DNA from: Baffinella frigidus
Taxonomy: Eukaryota > Cryptophyceae > Cryptomonadales > Baffinellaceae
DNA: 15,828 nucleotides
NCBI GenBank assembly: GCA_026770585.1
Contig: MU646325.1
Span: 983,814 to 999,641 of the forward strand
Direction: 5' to 3'
Both the position numbers and the translations under genes were made by a program. The notes under the pieces are model-generated. The model was not told the DNA's origin. It saw nothing but the letters and a program-made list of their open reading frames with translations, and ran no database searches. Below are positions 11,972 to 15,828 of the stretch, in pieces. The first letter of the stretch is position 1; each line of letters begins with the position of its first letter.

Positions 11972-12015
11972 CGCCTGACGAACGCAACGCGTCACGCGCT
12001 TCTCGCGCCCGAGGA
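11972..12015 (+). pseudogene. copy of lipase exon 9 end
   Basis: CGCCTGACGAACGCAACGCG, then TCACGCGCTTCTCGCGCCCG and AGGATGTCTCC; more diverged. Confidence 0.75.
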
Positions 12016-12164
12016 TGTCTCCCCCCACCCAAATGTGGTAAATGTAGGACGATGATGCTAAATTTAGGTCAAGGATGCTAAATTTAGGAGTCACGGCCTT
12101 TGAGAACGTTCTTTACGATACCCTTTACCACACACAGTCTCCCTGCGCCCGGACACGACACTAG

Positions 12165-12250
12165 CCACGACCTAGCTCTGTCCCAGTCTATTTGGGCTCA
12201 CCATGTTGGTGAGACTGGGCTCTTTTCCGCTCGAAAGTTGACGACTAACC
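12165..12250 (+). repeat. hairpin element H, copy 8 (left half)
   Basis: GGGCTCACCATGTTGGTGAG hairpin, then GGGCTCTTTTCCGCTCGAAA and GTTGAC, where it ends. Confidence 0.68.
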
Positions 12251-12330
12251 ACACCGTGTCTCTGCGCCCGGACACGGCAATGGACACGACACCTGGTGTA
12301 ACAAACACCATTTGATTTCATCAGGACACG

Positions 12331-12395
12331 CCACACACCGGACTTCGAAGGGATTTCGTGAACAGCCCCTAGTGATTATCCATAGGCCTGTAACA
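12331..12395. mobile_element. MITE M1, partial copy
   Basis: CCACACACCGGACTTCGAAG, then GGATTTCGTGAACAGCCCCT resembles the right end of M1 in reverse; the other end is not present. Confidence 0.55.
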
Positions 12396-12572
12396 GTGCC
12401 AAATGTAGTGAATACCAGCCCTGTCAACGTTTGCATTTGTTCAGCACTGTCGTACGGTTCCTCTTGCATCCACCGAGACAAAAGTCGGGAGTGGAACGTT
12501 TCAAAGAAAAAGTGGAACCTCCGTTAGCTCAAGTAACGGTGGGAAACGGGGGACACTCGTGGAGGCTTACAA
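12396..12572. other. lipase intron 9, nothing recognised
   Basis: Only a small hairpin (CCGTTA...TAACGG, about 12521-12540). No exon or repeat recognised. Confidence 0.4.
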
Positions 12573-12710
12573 CCACCAACCCTCACAACTAGGGCGAATC
12601 GAAAAAGTCAAAAACACCAAATCCCGTTGGAGGCCGTCGGAATCCGACGGCCTTCAAGGGGGGTTTGGGAGCCATTTTTCCCGATTTGCCCAGACTGTGA
12701 GGGTTGGTGG
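12573..12710. mobile_element. MITE M5, full-length hairpin (138 bp)
   Basis: Ends CCACCAACCCTCACA and TGTGAGGGTTGGTGG are perfect 15-base inverted repeats. The centre is also a hairpin (TTGGAGGCCGTCGG, AAT, CCGACGGCCTTCAA; one mismatch). Intermediate parts pair with mismatches. AA on both sides may be the target duplication. Confidence 0.82.
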
Positions 12711-12730
12711 AATGCTCCCTGCGGGCGCAA

Positions 12731-12912
12731 AACGAAACCCCAACCCCAAAACCAAACCCTAAATCCTGAACCCTAAACCCTAAACTGTGGACCCTAAACC
12801 CTGAATCCTACACCCTAGATCGTGAACCCTGCACCCTAAACCCAACCCCCTAAACCCTCAACTCTAAACTCTAAACCCTAAACCCTAAACCCTAAACCCT
12901 AAACCCTAAACC
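12731..12912 (-). repeat. telomere-type array, CCCTAAA
   Basis: Degenerate at the left, perfect at the right, ending in CCCTAAACCGCCGAGCAG, the acceptor of exon 10. Confidence 0.92.
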
Positions 12913-12921
12913 GCCGAGCAG

Positions 12922-12962
12922 GCTTCCGTAAACGCTGCCGTGCAAAGGGCCGTCAGCTATCT
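12922..12962 (+). CDS. lipase exon 10 (short helix)
   Basis: Forty-one bases reading ASVNAAVQRAVSY plus two bases (phase 0 in, phase 2 out), between CCGAGCAG and GTAAAC. Exon 9 ends in phase 0 and exon 11 begins in phase 2, so this is the missing link, giving APED-ASVNAAVQRAVSYLKE. It is a GC-rich island between two arrays. The peptide is too short for family evidence, and the support is phase, splice sites and composition. Confidence 0.48.
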
Positions 12963-12963
12963 G

Positions 12964-13051
12964 TAAACCCGAAACTCGAAACCCTACCCGAAACCTGAAA
13001 CCCGATATCCGAAACCCAAACCCCGAAACCCGAAACCCGAAACCGCACCCC
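12964..13051 (-). repeat. telomere-like array, CCCGAAA variant
   Basis: About twelve units of CCCGAAA with a few CCCAAAC; begins directly at the exon 10 donor. Confidence 0.9.
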
Positions 13052-13138
13052 CTGCAAATACAGTTTGTAGCAACGGTTTTAGCAAGCTATACGCATCCCC
13101 GCCCCACGCCTTCATCGCCACACCCACGCTTCAACACA

Positions 13139-13235
13139 CGGTGGACTACGGGCCTTTCATCAAACGTCATCTTACCATGTGGAAAGTTAACTTGAAGGAT
13201 TTTCTATCATAAATTGGTCACGTTACCGCTAAATC
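13139..13235 (+). repeat. dispersed repeat R2, copy 1
   Basis: ACGGTGGACTACGGGCCTTT, CATCAAA, then AAATTGGTCACGTTACCGCT. Shared with 13412-13500 and 14905-15004. Confidence 0.8.
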
Positions 13236-13284
13236 TAGGGGCCCCGAAACGATCGAGGCCCGCCGTATGGCACCCATCACTCAC

Positions 13285-13345
13285 CCTCCGTGCGGAAAAC
13301 ACTTGCTGCATCAATCACCCTCCGTGCGGAAAAGACTTGCTGCAT
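13285..13345 (+). repeat. direct repeat of about 37 bases
   Basis: ATCACTCACCCTCCGTGCGG then AAAACACTTGCTGCATC, repeated as ATCACCCTCCGTGCGGAAAA then GACTTGCTGCATC. Confidence 0.85.
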
Positions 13346-13411
13346 CCCCTCCAGATATAGTTCGTACCAGGGTGGTGTAGTTGGCTCCAGGGAGATTTGG
13401 CAGGGCTACCC

Positions 13412-13500
13412 ACACGGTGGACTACGGACCTTTCATCAAAAGTCAACTTGCCCTGAGGCAATTAACTTTGAGGCCTTGTCTGGTGCAAATTGGCTTTGTC
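13412..13500 (+). repeat. dispersed repeat R2, copy 2
   Basis: CACACGGTGGACTACGGACC, TTTCATCAAAAGTCAACTTG, then a diverged right half. Confidence 0.8.
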
Positions 13501-13555
13501 CCGGAAGCATCTCGGATTGGTCAACAGGCGGGGGCGGTGCACATTCTGCGGTATG

Positions 13556-13737
13556 CGAGTTGACCTATTCTGAAGTTGACCTATCCTGTAGTTGACCTAT
13601 TCTGAAGAGTTGAGCTGTTCTGAAGTTGACCTGTTCTGAAGAGTTGACCTATTTTGCGTCCGCAGGAAGGACTCCCTCCTGGACGTGACCACAAAACGGC
13701 CACTTTCCTGCAGTTGACCTATTCTGAAGTTGACCTA
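13556..13737 (+). repeat. tandem repeat AGTTGACCTATTCTGA
   Basis: About nine imperfect units of AGTTGACCTATTCTGA in two blocks, separated by an exon 11 fragment. The word resembles the GTTGAC/GAATAGTC parts of element H in reverse, so the block may have grown from such an element. It resumes at 13910-13930. Confidence 0.82.
13667..13706 (+). pseudogene. copy of lipase exon 11 start
   Basis: After TGCGTCCGCAG: KDSLLDVTTKRPLS; compared with KESLLDVITRNGPLS most silent and conservative differences keep the frame, with one deletion. Confidence 0.75.
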
Positions 13738-13899
13738 CCACACAGCGGACTTCGAGGGGATTTTGAATAACCCGTAAGCGATAAGACCTAGGATCCTACT
13801 GTAGGCAGCCCGTAGGGACATAGGGGGGGTTCCTACGGATAAGGTTACGGAAAGGTGGCCAGATTTGAGCCGAACATCCCTTCGTAGCCCGCTGTGTGG
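13738..13899. mobile_element. MITE M1, copy 2, with TA duplication
   Basis: CCACACAGCGGACTTCGAGG at the left and CCTTCGTAGCCCGCTGTGTG then G at the right, TA on both sides (13736-13737, 13900-13901). Body matches 1499-1659 in reverse orientation. It interrupts the AGTTGACCTATTCTGA repeat block in intron 10, so it is younger than that block. Confidence 0.88.
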
Positions 13900-13942
13900 T
13901 AAATAGTTGTAACCCATTCTGAAGAGTTGACCTTTTCCGCAG

Positions 13943-14025
13943 GAAGGAGTCCCTACTGGACGTGATCACGCGAAACGGGCCGCTTTCGGACGCGATCGGT
14001 CTGAAAAGGAAGGAACCACGTCCCG
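13943..14025 (+). CDS. lipase exon 11
   Basis: Frame from G-AAG: KESLLDVITRNGPLSDAI, then GLKRKEPRPG. Phase 2 in, phase 1 out; acceptor TTTTCCGCAG, donor CCG followed by GTAACT. A partial copy at 13667-13706 differs mostly at silent or conservative positions, and a second one at 14121-14150 keeps the end and donor. In DAG lipases a variable charged linker sits between the acid and the PPG strand, which fits this sequence. Family support is weak by itself but phase is consistent with both neighbours. Confidence 0.62.
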
Positions 14026-14065
14026 GTAACTCCCGACTCTTATAGGGCAACGTCCTGAAAATCGG

Positions 14066-14121
14066 ATAGTTAAGCCTACGGTATTGCCTACGGTAGGCCG
14101 TAGGGGCCTAGGGGGGGGGGG
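14066..14121. mobile_element. fragment of MITE M1 interior
   Basis: TTGCCTACGGTAGGCCGTAG, GGGCCTAGGGGGGG resembles the central part of M1 (GTAGGCAGCCCGTAGGGACA, TAGGGGGGG). Ends in a run of 11 G. Confidence 0.5.
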
Positions 14122-14155
14122 TCTGAAAAGGAAGAAGCCGAGTCCCGGTACTGCC
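14121..14155 (+). pseudogene. copy of lipase exon 11 end and donor
   Basis: GTCTGAAAAGGAAGAAGCCG, AGTCCCGGTACTGCC; reads GLKRKKPSPG plus donor. Confidence 0.72.
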
Positions 14156-14162
14156 CGAGTTT

Positions 14163-14268
14163 GCGGAGGTGGGGTAAGGGGTTAGGTTAGGGGTTGGGGT
14201 TGAGGGGTTAGGTGTTAGGGTTTTGGGGTTAGGGGGGAGTGGTCAGGGGTCGGGGGTTAGGGGTTAGA
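14163..14268 (+). repeat. telomere-like array, TTAGGGG type
   Basis: Degenerate GGGGTTAG units in intron 11, G-rich on the sense strand. Confidence 0.88.
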
Positions 14269-14280
14269 GCAGTTTTCACG

Positions 14281-14400
14281 TCTGTTGGCCACGCGAAAAG
14301 AATGACACATTGGCACACGTTGATGTTTCTGGCAGTATACTGTTAAATTTTGGAAATATTTTGTTGTTTTCATTTTGGAAATATTTTGTTGGCCAACAGA
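14281..14400. mobile_element. short inverted-repeat element inserted in a telomere-like array
   Basis: TCTGTTGGCC and GGCCAACAGA ends 120 bases apart, AT-rich inside, with a direct repeat ATTTTGGAAATATTTTGTT twice. TTAGGGG units lie on both sides, as if one array had been split. Confidence 0.6.
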
Positions 14401-14416
14401 TGCGAAGCCCGCGCTG

Positions 14417-14465
14417 GGGGTTAGCGGTTGCGGGTTACGCGTTAGGGGTTAGGGGTTAGGGGCGA
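14417..14465 (+). repeat. telomere-like array, TTAGGGG type
   Basis: GGGGGTTAGCGGTTGCGGGT then TTAGGGG units. Confidence 0.88.
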
Positions 14466-14550
14466 GACTGGTCCGATTTTTCTGGTCCAGGAAAGTCCAC
14501 CCCTGGCCCGAAGCGGCAATCCTAATCTCATCCCAGAAAAGCATTTATCA

Positions 14551-14645
14551 AAAGGGTTTTTCGTCAACGAATTTTACTACACAAACGCTTTACTATTACT
14601 AGTAAGGTCAAATTCTGTAGTCAATTTTGTTGACAGACACCCTTT
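14551..14645. mobile_element. foldback MITE M2, copy c
   Basis: Arms AAAGGGTTTTTCGTCAACGA, ATTTTACTACAC and inverse TGTAGTCAATTTTGTTGACA, GACACCCTTT; centre TACTATTACTAGTAAGG. Core shared with 4110-4248 and 5039-5112. Confidence 0.75.
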
Positions 14646-14691
14646 CTAGAAAGCTTTATTTGAGATTCATTCTGACTAAACCATCCGTAGC

Positions 14692-14757
14692 GCTTCAATG
14701 AATTTTTGTACCACGAACCAGGTTTTTGGTTCATTAATTTTTGAACCACGAACCAGC
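14692..14757. repeat. direct repeat TTTTTG-ACCACGAACCAG
   Basis: Two copies about 42 bases apart, in intron 11. Confidence 0.8.
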
Positions 14758-14806
14758 GCGAAACGTTGCGTTTGAAATTCGCACTCATGACCTGGCGTGG
14801 TCGCAG

Positions 14807-14893
14807 GAATGCAAGTTCCGCCCGGGCGGCAGTTTCTGCTCCGGCCGTCGAAAGCTGTCAAAAACACCGACTGGGACTTTCGAGAGGTCCCGA
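14807..14893 (+). CDS. lipase exon 12: PPGR strand
   Basis: Joined to exon 11 through a split glycine codon: GMQVPPGRQFLLRPSKAV, then KNTDWDFREVP plus one base. Phase 1 in and out; acceptor GGTCGCAG, donor CGA followed by GTGAGT, a strong 5' splice site. DAG lipases have 'L-PPGR--HL' at this place, followed by a W and then the MLTDH histidine motif; the latter should be in the next exon, beyond the window. A decayed copy is at 15137-15192. The ATG in the exon is internal, not a start. Confidence 0.84.
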
Positions 14894-14904
14894 GTGAGTG
14901 CCCC

Positions 14905-15004
14905 GCCACACGGTGGACTACGGACCTTTCATCAAAAGTGAACTTGCCAGGAGGCAGTTAACTTTAAGGATTTTCTAATGCAAATTTGGTCACGTTACAG
15001 CTAA
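14905..15004 (+). repeat. dispersed repeat R2, copy 3
   Basis: CACACGGTGGACTACGGACC, TTTCATCAAAAGTGAACTTG, GGATTTTCTAATGC, GGTCACGTTACAGC. Starts 11 bases after the exon 12 donor. Confidence 0.82.
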
Positions 15005-15136
15005 TCGAGCGCAACCGATGCCCTCGTATCCCACCGTGTGGTCTCCTCCCGCACAGTGGGTTTCGCGGACCCGAAATGTCGGTTGATTAGATGTATTGGT
15101 ACGGCGCAAATATAAATTAGTACCACGCGAATAGAT

Positions 15137-15192
15137 GGACAGTTTCTCTTGCGGTCATCGAAAGCCGCCAGAAATTCTGACAAGCACTTCCG
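15137..15192 (+). pseudogene. decayed copy of lipase exon 12
   Basis: CAGTTTCTCTTGCGGTCATC, GAAAGCCGCCAGAAATTCTG, TTCCGAGAGGTCCTGAGTTC: QFLLRSSKAARNSD--FREV in the exon frame. It lacks the PPGR start. Confidence 0.78.
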
Positions 15193-15424
15193 AGAGGTCC
15201 TGAGTTCTTCGCGTTCCTGACAAGATTTAATTTCAGATTTGGCTTGGCGTTTGAGCCATTTCGTACTTGTAGGGCTTGAAAATAGCTGAGTTTGTACCAT
15301 CAATCTTTTAGATGGACACTTCCCGAAATTAAATATATCCAGGCCTGAGACTAGAGTGAGTGCACCTCCCGTTTTCAGACGCACGCAGACCACCCGGTCG
15401 GTGGGTTTCGCAGGGGGTTTCACC
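15193..15424. other. lipase intron 12 with duplicated flank
   Basis: No exon recognised. GTGAGTGCACCTCCCG (15353) recalls the exon 12 donor, and GGGTTTCGC...GTTGATTA occurs at about 15058-15088 and again at 15402-15470, followed both times by AAATTAGTACCAC and ATAGATG. The whole block looks duplicated with the exon copy. Confidence 0.55.
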
Positions 15425-15462
15425 CGAAAACCTGGTCGAAATGCATTTAGACCAGGTTTTCG
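15425..15462. other. perfect 13-base hairpin
   Basis: CGAAAACCTGGTC, twelve bases, GACCAGGTTTTCG. Non-coding. Confidence 0.7.
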
Positions 15463-15569
15463 TTGATTAATTGTCTTTGTAATTTGTAAGACAATTTTGA
15501 GAAATTGTAAATTAGTACCACTCCGACGTTGTCACCCTAGATAGATGAGATTTCTGTTTGGTGGGGAAT

Positions 15570-15688
15570 AAACCCTAAAACCTCAACATTAAACACTAAA
15601 CCCTAAGCCCTAAGCCCTAAGCCCTAAGCCCTAAACCCTAAACCCTAAGCCCTAAACCCTAAACACTAAACCCTAAACCCTAAACCTC
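15570..15688 (-). repeat. telomere-type array, CCCTAAA / CCCTAAG
   Basis: About 16 units, in the middle a block of CCCTAAG. Confidence 0.93.
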
Positions 15689-15732
15689 TGTATCGCGCGC
15701 AGACTCGGAGTGTGACGACCCTGCAACCTAAA

Positions 15733-15828
15733 TCCTACACCCTACACCCTACACCCTACACCCTACACCCTACACCCTACACCCTACACCCTACACCCTA
15801 CACCCTACACCCTACACCCTACACCCTA
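15733..15828 (-). repeat. homogeneous CCCTACA array
   Basis: About 13 perfect ACACCCT units running to the window edge. The variant is pure here and almost absent elsewhere. Confidence 0.95.

Larger units (their letters stand above)
11720..12160 (+). repeat. tandem units with exon 9 copies and ATGCTAAATTTAGG minisatellite
   Basis: Units of 145-175 bases, each made of an exon 9 end (AACGCAACGC...GAGGATGTCTCC), two to four words like GGATGCTAAATTTAGG, then GAGTCACGGC and TTTGAGAACGTTCTTTACGA. About two and a half units after the true exon. Confidence 0.88.
2880..15828 (+). other. class 3 lipase (DAG lipase-like) gene, 3' end beyond window (gene span)
   Basis: Plus-strand split gene from the ATG at 2880 to beyond the right edge. 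Supported exons: 2880-2963, 3602-3713, 7278-7350, 7890-7988, 8786-8868, 9315-9393, 9921-9972, 10668-10758, 11606-11696, 12922-12962, 13943-14025, 14807-14893. From 7278 on, all exon junctions keep the reading frame; between 3713 and 7278 one or more small exons are unresolved. The protein has a signal peptide and the order of motifs of Lipase_3 enzymes close to sn1-specific diacylglycerol lipase: RGT..S..D, GHSLGG, AFGAPSC, DLVPRL, PPGR. Such enzymes hydrolyse the sn-1 ester of diacylglycerols at membranes. The catalytic histidine is expected in the missing C-terminal part. Coding DNA makes up well under a tenth of the span. Confidence 0.82.

Noticed and set aside
13735-14050. Minus-strand frames of 60-84 codons
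   Set aside because: They translate MITE M1 copy 2, and similar peptides arise in copy 1.
15001-15423. 140-codon minus-strand frame
   Set aside because: It is antisense to the decayed exon 12 copy and intron; no recognisable protein.
15570-15828. Right window edge as a chromosome end
   Set aside because: Plus strand is C-rich here; a right chromosome end would be G-rich. The CCCTACA variant also differs from the main unit.

Overview
This is eukaryotic nuclear DNA, most probably from a microalga. The protein-coding content is broken into very short GC-rich pieces (24-112 bases) bounded by GT...AG splice signals. Between them lie degenerate telomere-type repeats (CCCTAAA/TTTAGGG, the plant and algal type) plus CCCTCAA, CCCTGAA, CCCGAAA, CCCTACA and TTAGGGG variants. 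I see no prokaryotic genes, rRNA or tRNA. The species cannot be fixed from the window.

Two genes can be recognised, arranged head to head. On the minus strand (2668 down to the left edge) is the 5' part of a prefoldin subunit 4 gene. Its exons are at 2668-2645, 1295-1257 and about 650-558, and the rest lies beyond the left edge. On the plus strand, starting at 2880, is a secreted or ER-routed class 3 (alpha/beta hydrolase) lipase resembling sn1-specific diacylglycerol lipases. Its exons run from 2880 to 14893 and the 3' end lies beyond the right edge. The pieces carry the family landmarks in order: signal peptide, the RGT...D strand, the GHSLGG nucleophile elbow, the AFGAP strand, the D-LVPRL acid and PPGR. 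From 7278 to 14893 every exon junction is phase-consistent. The two start codons are 211 bases apart, so the promoters are probably shared.

Region by region: 1-2668 is prefoldin, with its introns full of exon copies, a TTTAGGG array, a TA-flanked MITE and dispersed repeats. 2880-3713 holds lipase exons 1 and 2. 3714-7277 is a 3.5 kb gap with large telomere-type arrays, several foldback (MITE-like) elements, tandem repeats and some weak exon candidates. 7278-14893 holds the lipase catalytic exons. 14894-15828 repeats the last exon and its flank, then runs into CCCTAAA and CCCTACA arrays.

The most unusual property is that nearly every exon is accompanied by one to several broken copies of itself in the adjoining introns. 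These copies are cut or joined by telomere-type arrays, simple repeats or a recurrent hairpin element containing AAGTTGAC/GTCAACTT. The window looks like a gene caught in repeated local duplication and break repair, yet with one phase-compatible exon of each kind kept.
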